A DNA stretch of 64,000 bases. Origin: Tyto alba. Lineage: Eukaryota; Chordata; Aves; Strigiformes; Tytonidae. Location of the stretch: positions 10,819,427-10,883,426 of the forward strand of contig NW_024881296.1 in assembly GCF_018691265.1 (NCBI RefSeq), written 5' to 3'. The notes beneath the pieces are model-generated. The model ran no database searches. It saw only the letters and a program-made list of their open reading frames with translations, and was not told where the DNA came from. Position numbers and translations under genes: made by a program. Within the stretch, counting starts at the first letter, position 1, and the number at the start of each line of letters is the position of its first letter. This document shows positions 13,061-26,800 of this stretch, in pieces.

Positions 13061-16000
13061 TGAAAAATGCACTCTTCTACACATCTGAATTCTGTTTATG
13101 AGACACAGCCCATGGAAAAAAATGTGTCAAGCACTACTCCAGCGGGAGACAGGGCGGCTAAATAAGAATTTGGGGTGCGGGTCATTGTCAGCTCACCTTA
13201 CACAAGTCAGCAAGCAATTCTATGGCTCTGCAGGCTGCTCCAATACTTTTAAGTTAGGAAAATGCTTTGATGCTACAATGCATAACGAGTATGTCAGCCA
13301 TACTTCTACTTCCATAAAAATATACCTTTAGTACAGGTTGTTAAACAAATATATTGATAATGACCTTGCTAGAAAAGATGCCTTTTTTCTTAAGGTACCT
13401 TCTCTGAAGAAGGAAAACTAATGGACAAATACAAATAAAATTTCACTTGACAAGACACAATTCCTCATGAAAAAAACTACTACTACACAATTAGTATCAT
13501 CTCCCAGATACAAACCCAGGCAACCTTCATATCTCACATATCTCTGTGCAACCAGTCAGGGAATGAAGGAAACAAGCTATCCAGACTTTCTTTGTCAGTT
13601 ATAAGATACCTGTAACAAAAGTTCAAATGGAAACTAGAAAATATGAACACTTTAAAATTTTTCTTAGGTAGCAATGTGAAATTGACCCTTCTGGAAAACT
13701 ATTCATCAATTAAAGCATGAGATATGAAAAAACACAGAAGGAAACATTTATGGAGAAGCTGTAAGAACTGCATAGCATGCAGTATTATATTGTTCATGTA
13801 TGTGTACTTTTACCAGAAAAAAACTGAACTGTTGCATAAGATTCATTGATCAGTGCATAAAGTCCTCTCCATTCAAAAGGAAATTGGTGTAAATGGCATT
13901 TCTTAAAGTTAACAGAGCATGGCTTAAAGCCTTTCGAATGCTACTATGGACAAATTTAAATTTGCTGTTTCACAATTGGTTGTTCAGGATTTAACCAGTG
14001 CTACAGTTTAGGTTATCTTTGTAACAACCAGGCACAGAACACTGCTCTTCCCTGTGAAGTGGCACAGAAAGCAGTGAGGTAGCATGCACAAACAGTGCAC
14101 AGGGTCTTTCAGGTATAATTCTACCCTGAAAACAGTCTTTTTTTATACACAGTGTTGGGGGTTCACATTTTACCTGTGTTTCACTGACCTCACAGTCCTT
14201 TCCTCTACGTTGCAGACTGATGCCAAAGTTTGGACAAGTTGTGCTCCTTTACATTTAATTTCTCAAAACCATCAGTACAGATTATTTTCACCATCTGTGC
14301 AGTTCCACATATCTTTAAATGACACAGCTCGTGAAGTAGGGTATTGTGGCATTCCTCCAAAGTAGGAAAGGTGGCATTGCAGTTCCTGTTAGGTTATGAC
14401 AACAAAGACTACACAGCTGACAACAAGTGATGCATTTTTTAAAAGTTCACACCATCTGGTAGGATATTAAAAGTTCCAGTTGGGATTTGGTTTGCATTTT
14501 ATTATATACATTCTACTCTTCAACCTCTAGGCTAAAATTCAGTTGGTAAATGAGATCTTCATCAAGAATGAAATTACCCACTACTCTTTCCAAAGTCAAT
14601 GCCAGCTTAAAATTCTTCAGTCTATATTATCACATTGTTTAGTTTTATTATTATGCCACAGGTCTGTAAAAAAAAAAAAAACAAAAGGACAATGTTTTCA
14701 GCTATTAAAGGAAGAAAAATCTGTCCTTTCCATCATCAGCTTTGAGCTATTTTAGCAGCCCATTACCACTTTGAGGACTATTGTGAAAAATTTAACTTTC
14801 TTCAGTTCTTTAAAAACACCTCTAGAAAACTGAGGCGGTACTTCCTTCACTCCTTTGCAAGGCTGTCATCTAGACTGTGGTGCTCTAGTGGCTTTGTTAG
14901 CCCCTTTTTTTCCAATGTCTTCTGTATTTCTGGTACCATGTAACTGAAGACTGAGGCATGTGGTTTATTTCATTCTGTAAACAGACTCTGTGAAACACTT
15001 AGAAAGTTACAGATTCTCAAAGCCTTGAAATACATCTCCATGAAAAACACTTCAGTGTCTGATAACAGATTTATTCTCTGGCGCCTCACGTCAAGCTCTT
15101 ATTGCACAGTCTCCTGCCTCCAACAAGTTCAGCTGCAGTGACAGGCCAAAACAGGGTTCAGGCTGGACCTGGGCAATGCGGTGGGGGTGAAAAGACTATG
15201 AAACTTTTGGCCCCATCTCATGAGGGCTGCTTGAAGAAATACACTTATCTGGGATTTCCTGACATCTGAACAGACTTCATCAGCCAAGGCAGACATGTGC
15301 TTGTGAGCTAATCCTTCTGAGCTCTCTTTTTAGCCCAACAGTCTTCTCTAGGGTGTGATTTCCCTATTCTAAAGAGAACATCTACATTTGGCTGGGAAAA
15401 AAAAAAAAAAAAAAAAGACAAATCCCACAATATCTGTTTATCCTCACTGACCATAAAAAAGCTCTGAGGGGACTAGATCAACTGTATGTCTATAGTAATT
15501 TTAGAAGAGTCCCAGCCCTGGTCTGTAGCATTCTAGCAAATCCAGGATAATTCTGGCCACTGAGTGGGGTCCAGATGCTGGATTCACTGAGCATATATAG
15601 TGGGTGGATCCCCAAGAAACTGTTTTTACATCATGTGTACTCTACAACAGATCCATCTGCATGTCTGTCTAGGTTTCCTCAGGCAAAAATACAGCAGTCC
15701 TAAATATATAATTCTGTAACATACAACATGCTCAAAAGAACATCTTGTTGGAATCAGGGCTTCACATAGCCTTCATCTGGCCACAGGAGGTGGGATGCTA
15801 GACATGAAGATAGAAACAAGGAGAATCAAGTACCTAGTCCTTTTCATTCACACTAAAAGACCCCAGCTCCCATTCAAGTTTACATACAAATCTCAGCTGT
15901 TACATATGCAATAATATTAAATGGAAAACCAGACAGTTACTGCTAGAGCTAGATCAAGACTCTTCCTGTCTCATGAAGAAAGATACAAGATTTCAAACAT

Positions 16001-19000
16001 ATTTTCAGTTCTAAGGGAGGAAAACTACTTCACCTCTCTGTTATGCAGGAATCTAAAAGTATTTGGGAAAAAGTCTTAAATATTTGGGGTTTATCTAGAT
16101 CACCATTGAAGTTCAAAGCCAAATTAAATCATGTCAGACCAGACTTTCAGGTGTTGTGCTGAATTATTCAACAATTTTGAACTATTTGAATGGGTTGAAA
16201 TGAAACAGTGTTTCCTGTCATAATTTCTATTTGGTGATTAAAACTTTCCACAGAAAAATGAATCCCAAAACATGTCCATCCAGCTCCAAAGGTCAGTGAC
16301 GCATTTAAAGCTACTTTAGATTTCATCTACTGTATCTATTCCTTTGTATGACAGAGGCCTGAATTCACCATCATCTCAAGAGAAGACACAGAAGGATTCC
16401 TGCTCCCGTCCCTTGTCATGTGCTTCCTTCCATGACAGCGAGCCTCTCTCAGCTGAGCTACACTTAGGTCTTCATTTGTGAGGCTGAAAAGATGACAGTG
16501 CAGAGATAGAGGAAGAAAGTTATGCTCTAAACTGGTAAAAGATCAGCGAACAATGTGTGAATATGTGAATTAATGTGAAATTGAAACCAAATATTCACAA
16601 GAAATGGTGGCTACATGACAGAACACTAGAACATGGAGACAGATTATCTTCAAGGCATTTTATTACTCACTGCACCCCAAGCATCTCTTAACAAAAAAAA
16701 AAAAAAAAAGGTGATGCAGTACATTCCCTATTGAACGAATGGTTTTCCCACTGTGTTTCCAAATACTCCTCTCTTAAAGGATAACCCACATTCCCCATAA
16801 TGCCCAGAGATGCAAGTCTGACACTTGGATGGATACATTAGACTGGCGAAAGTTTGCACGCACTGCAGCAAATGAACAAAACCAGAGGATTTATGGTAGT
16901 GAGATGAGAAAACTGAAGACCTGAACAAGGCACTTTATTTTGAAAAAATATAATCAGGAAAAGGAAGTTGATTCAAAACAAAGAAAATGCGTTTCGGGTC
17001 TTGAAATTTGGAAGCAACCTTACCCACCCACTATTAGAACTGCTTTTAGTTGGTAAGGAAGTACAAATAGACCAAGGCACAGCAAATAATATGTGAAAGG
17101 CACATTTAAAGGAGTGGTCTTTAACCTTTCAAATCTTTTTTTCTGAAAACCACATCTGCTATCCATATTAAGATACAGAACTTCTTTGATTTTAGCAATA
17201 AATATGTTACATCATCTTACATAAGCAGAAGGCAAAAATGATGAATTTCTGTTATGATTTAAGTGCCATTGGCCACATGAAACTGAGGAGGGTACAAGTG
17301 TTAACTGCACCCCTCTAGTTTCTTTCTAAACTGACATATAAAGGCAAATTGGAAGAAGGGTTACAATGTCAGATTAAAAATGTAGGAAAGAATTTAAAGC
17401 TTGAAAATTAGGAGAGTGGCAAAAAGCCAGAGAAAAATGAAGAAGCAGAGAATGGAATTAAAGAGCTGGAGGAGCAATGGAAGCAGCTGGGTGAAGGGGT
17501 GGGTAAAAGAAGAATTGGTGCTGGAGAGTGAAGTCATGAAAGTATGGGGGAAGGTGTGGGAAAGAAGTGAGCAAGAACCTGAAGGGAGGAGAAAAATAAG
17601 GGAGAAAGGAGACAGCATACATTTTAAACTACACATTTGAAGAAGCTTTGCATTTTTACCATCTGGCAACATATGCAGTTTATTATGAAGTGCTGGAATG
17701 TGTTTTGCAGTGCGGGGAGAGCGGTTTCATGAGCTCATCTGAGCTAGATACCTGCCATGAAGTTACCTTCCGAGAAGTGGGAGAGGGCCCAATGATGACT
17801 TGGATGATCATGTCTAATCCCATCATCAGTAAAAATTAAAAATGGGTTCAAACCAAAACCAAATACTCATGGTGACGCAAACCTCCCTGCTCAGCTAAAC
17901 TCCCCGATGTGACATAGCAAGTCCTCCTACCTCTAAATAACGCGTAACACTAGCATCTAGGCCAAGTAACATTTTCCAGGAAACACGTTATCTGTTAGTC
18001 AGCACAGTGTTGCATGGACTGCACTAAGCCTGAAGTAAAATGCCTGATTCTGTCACTATTTCAGGGACAATTTCACCCAATAATTCTTTTACTTTTAAGT
18101 TCACAGTGTTGTTAAAGACAACACACACACACAAAAAAAATCCCTATTCTTACAACTCAGTTCTAGCTGTTTCTTCACAGCCACACCTGGCAGTGATATT
18201 TGGGAGTAGAAGCTGGCAGTCCCTACTATGTCTCAATTAAAACAGAGTGAGTATACTTCACAGGTCTTCAAGGCCAGTTCCATTACCAAACTTGAATTCA
18301 TGTTTCTATTTACTCTGACTCACCAGCACCTACATACACAGCACTCATTTCAAGTCCTTGTGGAAAGAAAATGGTGTTTTCTGCTCAGGGAGCCAAACCA
18401 TGGAACAAACCATTCTGATGAAGAGACACACCCATTTCAAAGATTCCTCCCTGCTTGCAGGCATTAATCTGCTACTGAACATATGCCACATCATATAATC
18501 AAAGGCATAAGAAAAGTTTGACAGGTAAAGTTATGCTAAAATTGTGTTAAGACTCTCAATTATCTGTCATGCTGTACGCCCGACTTAATGAAATACAGTT
18601 ACAAACATTGTGAGAGGCAGGGCACAAGGGAGGTAGAATTCAATCTGTACAACTAGACTTCCAGGGTTACACTTGTAGGTAGGGACAAGACAGCTAAAAA
18701 CGTTTGTATAAAAAATGCAGAGGGGAAAAAAAGACAGATTGTTATCAACCAAAACATGCTAAGACATATGCATACTTTCCTGAAGAATGTATCCCAACAT
18801 TTTATAAAAGAGTACAGGTGTAATTAGTAAACTACTAGGACTGAGTAACAAACCATACTAAAACTTGTATGGTTTTAAATTTTGCAGCTGCAGAGTTTGC
18901 CACACAATTTCTGTGGAAAATCAAGATACTGTAACATAAAAAAAAAAAAAAAAAAATTCTAGTGTAGCTATTTGGTAGGAAATAAAATCCTAAAAAAAAT

Positions 19001-20804
19001 AAACCACAATTGAGCTGTTGAAGTCATGTTTGCCTGAATTTGCATAAAGCCTGACCTAAGAGCTCTGGATTATGAATTCTGAAGTTTCATTTCAGCATCA
19101 ACATTAACTATCTTGTGTTGTGGTTATTCAAATATGCTTTTCAGACAAACCAATCTGTCTCCTACATCTTCTTGCATAGAATAAGCCTTGGTTATTTCTA
19201 ACTCTAACCCATTAAGAAGTTTTGCCTTGAAAAACTTTATCACCAAGAAGGACATGACATCACACTATTAATTTTCATATTCAAAACTTTCAGTACAGAA
19301 CTTAATTTGGCATTTTAGTCTGAAATCAATGAAAAAAAACTCCAGCTGCAGAACTTACTGTCTTCCAGGGAATACGTAAGACTTAGTTCTCAGTATTCAA
19401 CACAGCATGTTCTCACAATGTATATTTTTTCAGATATGTATCGTTTTAAAAAAGCTTCTTGTTTCCCAACTGCAATTCAAAATTTTCACAACAACTATAA
19501 AAAACATGCCATAATCCCTGACAAACTGGTGCCAGCAACCACTTAGCAGTCTTGGCCAAATTCAGAAAAGCCTTACATACCCACTGCAATCTTAATATGA
19601 TTGCAGAACAAATATAACTTTGACTCTAAATCATACTGGAGCTGGTGTTAAAAATGATTGGAGAACTGAGGCAAAATTGGCAGGAACTGGACGTTTGTAC
19701 TCATTGCAAATCACTTTGAATTTCATCTTCAAACAAACATAAGACTGATCTTGAGTTACACTTTAAAGTGAATTGGCCATTATTCTCCAAGGCTCTCAAG
19801 GTAGATGTACACCATGTTTGCTCAAATGCCTCAGTGCTGCCAAAAAGTAGTTCCTAAAAGGAATTAAAAAAAAAAAAAAAAAAAAAAGAAAAAAATCCAG
19901 AAAGTAGAACATATGCTTTAAATTCAGCTCTACATTAACAGGAACATTCATACCTCTGTATTTACTTGGCTCTTGGTATAGAGGAGAAATCTAAAGCAAA
20001 AAATCGCAGTCTCTAGATCTCATGCCAACAAGAACTGTGGAAAGACAGATGCCAGTTTGTGTTCTCCTAAGCATTCTAGGGATTTAGGGACAAATTTTGC
20101 ATACCTTATGAATATCTTATGGAAGCTCTCTCTCAAAATTGAAGCAAAGTTCCACTAAAAGAAATAATTAAGATACAGAACATAGGATTTAGTCAAGTAG
20201 AGGTCCTAATGCCTTCAACAAGTATAAAGACTAGAGGTCTACTCAACTGTATAGTCACAATCCTTTCCTTTAAAAAGGATTTTGTTAACAGTTGCTGTAA
20301 GTAAACAACCTATAGATATCACAAAATCCAGACTGAAGTTACAAATGGGATAGACAAAATATGAAGTTCACATTATGGATCATGGAAGCTTAGACCAAGA
20401 TTAATCCTTGAACTAGTTCTACTGATTTTTCTCGAAGTCCAGAGTTACCTGATTTTGTGTTCTTCAGAGTACGATTCTACAGCATCTAATGAATGAAGGT
20501 GAACCTCTAAAGGTCTCTACCCTTTGACTTCTTGAACACAAACCTGAGTTAATAGGTTTTTATGAAAAAATGAATTTGCTGTTGTACCAAATTAGGGACA
20601 AACAACTTTCATATCTTGACAAGAGATGGAACTTTACTTTCCCTTGAGAAACAGCAGCTTCAGGGCTACACCACTGACATATATTATGACAGAAACACTG
20701 CTTCTAAGAGATGACAAGGTTTGATCATAGAAGGTGTGTCAAAGCCAAGTACACAACTTCAGGGTGGAGTAATAGCGAGATTTGGGTTAACAGCATTTTC
20801 AAAA

Positions 20805-20830
20805 ATTTGGTTACCACAAGGTAACCAAAT
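20805..20830. repeat. Perfect 11-bp inverted repeat with 4-base loop
   Basis: ATTTGGTTACC at 20805-20815 and GGTAACCAAAT at 20820-20830 are exact reverse complements separated by ACAA. Confidence 0.9.
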
Positions 20831-21798
20831 AAAATTTAACTATTAGCAAAATGTGTTGATAACCAAAACTAACAATCTGATTTTAGATGTCATTATGATG
20901 AAAGTCCAGAAACAGTACTAGAAGAGCCTGAAGCAGGTCCAGATGTTCTGAAAATTTTCACCTAATTAACAACAAAATTGAAAGTCAAGGTGAATTCTCA
21001 GTGATTTGTAACCTTGTTATCAAGACATTATCTCTTTCATATTGGGAGTTTAAAGGATTCTGCCACATAAGGGAGAATAATATTGACTGTCTGAAAAGAG
21101 GAGATGGGGAAGAGAGGAGGACTGCAGGAAGCAAAAAAGAGTATCATGGTATAGATAGAGTGCTTGTCTCCACAGCTGTGTTGAGGCAGAGACAACACAG
21201 CTCTGGAGATACACAGAACAATTCCACATTTGTAAAGCAACATCCACTTATCAGTAAATTAGAAAAAAAAAAATTATTTAGGATACCAAAAAATATCGCG
21301 TCGGGACACAATTTCTATTCTTATAAATTGATATCTGCCTGTGTCCTAAAACCTGCCTAACAGCAGAGGGGTGAGAGCACTGCTCATCAAGTCTGCCAAG
21401 GTTATTAGCACAAAATTAATTTGTGGTGGTATCACAGTGGGGACAAAAGGAACTTCAGCAGCTTTGATGGCTCAGAAAAGATGGAACTGCATTTAGTGAA
21501 ATGGAAAGCTATTATTTCTTCTCTGTCCAGCAGTGGACAGTGTTCAACAATAAAACCTGACTAAAAGAGAACAGGGTGAGAGCATCACTTATTAGGACAA
21601 AACAATGTTTCCCATAATAAGATTTTTCTAGTTGTTCATAAAATGATACAAAATAAACCAATGAACTAAAAGTACCAAATGCCTGACATGTGCTAAAGAT
21701 AATTTTTTTTTTTAAATATTTCAGACAAACCAAGAATTCCAAGAATCGGAAGTAACGGAAATAAATATTCTGTCCATATTAAAATAATTCCTGTAACG

Positions 21799-21853
21799 TT
21801 TCAGCGTAGAGGTCTGAAACTTGGCCAGTTACAGAGGCCATTTTACGCTGAAA
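21799..21853. repeat. 10-bp inverted repeat enclosing a nested stem
   Basis: TTTCAGCGTA at 21799-21808 pairs with TACGCTGAAA at 21844-21853. Inside it, TGGCC near 21822 pairs with GGCCA near 21836. The outer arms contain a CpG, unusual in this intron. Confidence 0.75.
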
Positions 21854-23385
21854 TTCAGTTGGTTGTACTGGGTACACTCCTGTTCGTGACTGCAGCTGAA
21901 TCCTTAGGAATTCAAACCAGAATGTCTACCCCTGAGCTGGACAACGATTCTGTTCACATTTACACTCTGAAAATTGGACCTGTTTCTATCACAGATCTCT
22001 TTTGGAACCATCAAATCTTGAAACTGCACAGACACTAGAAAATTCTGTATTTGAATAAGGATATGAATTCTTAAACCTCATTCCTGTCTGTATCTCTGTA
22101 TTTGTATGAACAAGACATAAGTCCAGAAATAATGAATGCTTATTCAGCAAGCACATTTCGTTTAACACATTACTGTTTATTTCTTTTGGAGGAAAAAAAG
22201 TAAAGCTTAAAAAAACATTTTTAAATGCTATAACAGTGGCAAACCTCAATACCTTAACTCTCATGCTTGACTTTCAGGCATCCTTGGAAAATCCAAACTG
22301 AAAATGCACTCCAAGTATGAAAATTAAGTTACAATATCAATGTAATTATCCAGACAGCATCACAAAGACACCTTGTAATTTTCTAACTGTTGGAGCAAGG
22401 ATTGCTGCAGCTCTACTATATTTGCCATTTTGCAATAATTATTACATACTACAATTGTGGAAGCCATAGGTGAGAAAATTAAACTATTTCTTATATATTT
22501 GAATATTATATATTAGGACAACGGAAACAAGAAGGGAGGAGAAGAGGGGAAAGACAGAATATAGGCCATATGATGTGGTTCAACTTGGGATCAATGAAGC
22601 CCACGCACTGACTACTAGGCAATAATGAATCTTTGTGAAGGAGCTTGGACATTTATTGCCTCTGTGAGTTATTACCAATATAAAAAGCAATACAAAGTTG
22701 TAAAGGTTTAACTCTGTCTGCTTCCCCTTTCCTTGCTGACAGGAGCAACAGTTAGCAGCAGTCAGGAGGAGGAGGGTATTAAGCATGTTGGATCCAGCTG
22801 AGCAAGTTTGGTCCCAGGTGTCCCTGGAGGTCCTTCACACTCAGGCATTCCCAAAGGCAGTTATACTGCTCCTTCTTCCTGCTGAGGTGGATAAGTTTTA
22901 GGAGGTGGAGAGCATCTTCCAGATTGTTTGATCTTTACTGGTTGGTGGAATGCTGTCACTCAAGCAAGTTGCCACCAGCAAACATCCTTATATAAATGTA
23001 ATTCTGTTATTTCTGCCAATTATGGGAAGGAGGTGCTGGTGGAGGTGTTAGTAACTATTGCCTAATTGTGCTTCTCTAACCAAAGGTACTACCTAAAGAG
23101 TGGAAGTCTTGTTTCTGACAATGAGCTATAACAAGCAAAAATCCTTGAAAACCTAATACAACCCCACAATAAAATCTCCAGATTTTTCAGATGTTGCATT
23201 TCATAAAATTTTAACATTATTCAATTAGAACACAAACTGTCAGACTAAAAGAACACATCCAATTTAGACTGGAAAGTCACTAGGGACACAGATACTAAAT
23301 CAATTTTAGTTTCTTCTCTACTGCTTTGGAGATAGTTCGTTTTTTTTAACAATGATCACAGATGAAAGTAAGTACTTTTATAAGC

Positions 23386-23413
23386 AACTAATTTAAAGTA
23401 ACTAATTTAAAGA
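23386..23413 (+). repeat. 14-bp tandem duplication
   Basis: AACTAATTTAAAGT at 23386-23399 is repeated at 23400-23413 with one difference. Confidence 0.85.
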
Positions 23414-23783
23414 ATGTCCCCATGATTAGTACTACTCCCTTCTCCACTCTGCAACAAAGCAGGCCTGGACGATGTGATAACAGTGGCCTAATTTAGGTCT
23501 GATTCTTGGTTCAGATCACTACAGATAAGAAAAACAGTGGATGTCAGCCACCTATTATTCTCCTTAAATCAGTAGATGTATTACAGGACAATTTGTACCC
23601 TTCTATGATTCAGGACAGATTTGAGGAGCCTCTTCATTTTGCCATTCACAATACACAACAGAGACACTTCCAGTAGCCATCACACACTGAGAATTCTAAT
23701 CACCCACTCCATTTCCAGTCATATCTGTCATTTGGAGAATGTGCAAGAAGCATAATGTTGTTTATAGCAGGGCTCTCCCTCAC

Positions 23784-23829
23784 CAAAAAAACCAAACAAA
23801 CAAACAAACAAACAAACAAAACAAAACAC
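23784..23829 (+). repeat. (CAAA)n tract
   Basis: About ten CAAA units after a short A run, ending in ACAAAACAC. It reads as (TTTG)n in the RGS7 sense. Confidence 0.9.
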
Positions 23830-26800
23830 ATCCAAACCACCTAGTTTTTACACCAGAATTAACACTTACTTGCAAAGACAAGTGCACTATTTCTCACATC
23901 TCACCTGATCAGCTAGTTCAAGTCAAGACTCTTCAAGCTTATTGCAGACAATGAAAAACTGCATGAGGTAGAAAATTATTAGACCTACAAATCACAGTCA
24001 GAGTCCTGCTTAAAATGAATTGAAGAATTAAACTCTTCTGAATGCAGGAACACACACACAGACAAAAAAAAAAAATATATAATTTCTTCACTCACTTGTT
24101 CAGCTGGAACACTCTTATTATTCTTCTGCATCAACTCCTCTATCCCCAGCTGTCTTATTATCTTTAATCTCTGACTCTTTCACTGATACACAAAATTTTC
24201 ACTAAGCAAAACACACCCCAGGGACAAGGAACAGGAAAAAGGACGAGGGGTGGGATTTTCTGTGTATTGTTTTGAGGGTCTACTTGATTTAGCTTTCTGG
24301 TTGATTCAAAATTTTAACCATTTCATACATTTACAGCCAAAAAGTAATGGTTGCTATGCCCATTACTTCTAATCAGATACACGCCATTTCTTTCCGTGGA
24401 AGGCAAATACGAGGAATATGTGAGACTGCTCCATGAAGCTAACAATGTCAGTGGGGAATGAATGAGACCATGGCCTAGGAGTCTAATGACCTAAGTGATA
24501 TCGTTTTCTTTTTTCAGGGTGATAATCATTTCCATTCCATTACTAATTTTACTCCAAAGCAATGTTCATGAACTTTACTCTGAAAGTTCATTTTTTTTAT
24601 ATTGTTTTATAAACAGCAAAGATCAATTATTTCAAAGTCATTAAATATTTTACTTTCTAATAACCACTACTACTCCTCTGTTCCATTATCCACTGAAAGA
24701 ACAAATATAATGAAACTACTCACAGCTAAATCATTTAGGTCTGAAGTTCCTTGTGCTCCTATTTATTTTCCTGTAAAAAGAAATTCCTGTCTGCAAAGCT
24801 AAAACAGGGTGCAGGATACTACAGGTTGCCTATCTTCAGAAAAAATCAGCTGTGTGCATAGACAAAAATGCTAAAAAGTGTTTATGACAACATGGAATAC
24901 ATGAAGACTTACCTAAGAATTTTTTAATCAATTAAAATATAAAGCAAACAGAACTACAAAATTACGTTCATTCTCAAGTATAAATCCAATTGTATATAGG
25001 AAGTTGCAACTTGTTGCCCTCCAGCTAAGCAAAAATACATTCTCAGTCTTAAATACACATTAAAACATAATTAGATTTTATAGTCAGGCTTGATTAAAGT
25101 TATAGTTTCTGTTATGAATAAAGCTTTAACTGGGTCATCTATAGCTTAGGAAAGAGTTTAATCACAGCTTTTCTCTGCTTTTAGGATAAAAAGTAGGATT
25201 TTCTGGAATGGATCACTTTAGCTTTTTCTGGTATCATCATCATATTCTGAACAGTCTGCCATTTTTCTTGGCCCCAACATACCATTACACATGATAAACA
25301 TGGAAATTCGTGTTTCAGAAAATAGACTCATTTCTATCTCCATGGTACTATTTAAGAAGGTCTCATTATTTTCCTTTCCTGTTTCCATCTTTTTGAATTT
25401 TTTTTTTTTTTGCATTTCTGTGAAATGTTATTGAAATTGCAAGTCACCTTTTTTTTTCTAGTGTCTCTTACTGTGTAAAAATGCTTCACAGACACTGAGA
25501 GCTGTTAAAAGAATTTTGATTTGATATGGAGTTGCATAATGTTGCATGCATGCTCTGGGCAAGGTCAGACATCTTTCTTTTTAATCATTTACTTCCTATG
25601 TAGGCTGTTGTATGTAACCTCAGGACAAATAAGCCTTACGTTCTTATTCAGACTTAGAATTACTGCAGAAGAGCAGCACAGAATTTTTGGCCGCTGCGAG
25701 TCTCGTACACTGCAAGCTTACTCTGAAGTGATTAATGATGAGAAGGACACGATGTGTCCAAAACCCTAAACAAACAGAAGCCATCTATGTCCATTAAACT
25801 AATGGATTACAGGGGAAGAAGAAATACTGGTCTCAGGACAAGAAGGCTGAACAGCACTGAGATTATTCGGTAAAATATTTAGTATTTAGCCTATTTTCCC
25901 TGGTGTGCTGTGGCTTCATTCCAAACTTCTGTCTTATAAGGCTGCTCTGCCTTACAGCATTCAAGGATATGTAAAGCTCAAGAACTGACAGAAACGGCTG
26001 GCTTTGAAGTCAGCCAAATTCAGCTAATAAGGTTTTATGAGAATGCTGATGCAAGTTGCCATTTTGAATGTATGAAGTCTTCCAATTTTCAACACAAAAA
26101 ATGCAAGCTTATTTCAATAAAGAACATATTTCATTAGCACCCAGTGACTTGAACTGAACTATATATGACTCAAAAATGTCTTGAACTATGTAAGCTACAA
26201 ATGAAAAAATTCTGTTTAGTAAGCTAGCACCATCAAATTTCTCCAACAATTACTATCATCATCTTGATCGTATTTTCAGTAAGGTATAGCAGGGAACTCT
26301 AGAGTTCACTGAAATTTGCAAGATGATTTGCTTACATAAAAAGGATGCTAGCTGTGCCCTGCCCAAAGGAATATATCCTTCCAAGAAACATATTATTTGT
26401 CATAACTATATAGCAACATCACTGGACTTTTTACAGTTTAAAACTCTGCTATGGTCTCATATACCTAACTACATAATTACTGTAAAGTATGCGTGTCTTT
26501 TTGGGGATTATTTTCTTTTTAAAACCAGTTTTTTAAATCATTAGACAATGCAAATATATTAAAATACTTCTTCATAAAGGCATGTCTCACCATGTAAAGA
26601 TATTTAAAATGCTAAATCTTTGCACCTGGACAAAATTTTCTTGTTAGTTTTAAAGTCTATTTTGTAATCAGTTTTTTTTTTTATTTTTTTTAATTTATTA
26701 AGAATTATAATATCTCTCACACATTCTTTCCTTCCATCAGCAGTGGAGAAAATCATAGTCTCCTCTAAAGTCAATATGGATTGGAAGACTAACTTCAGAG

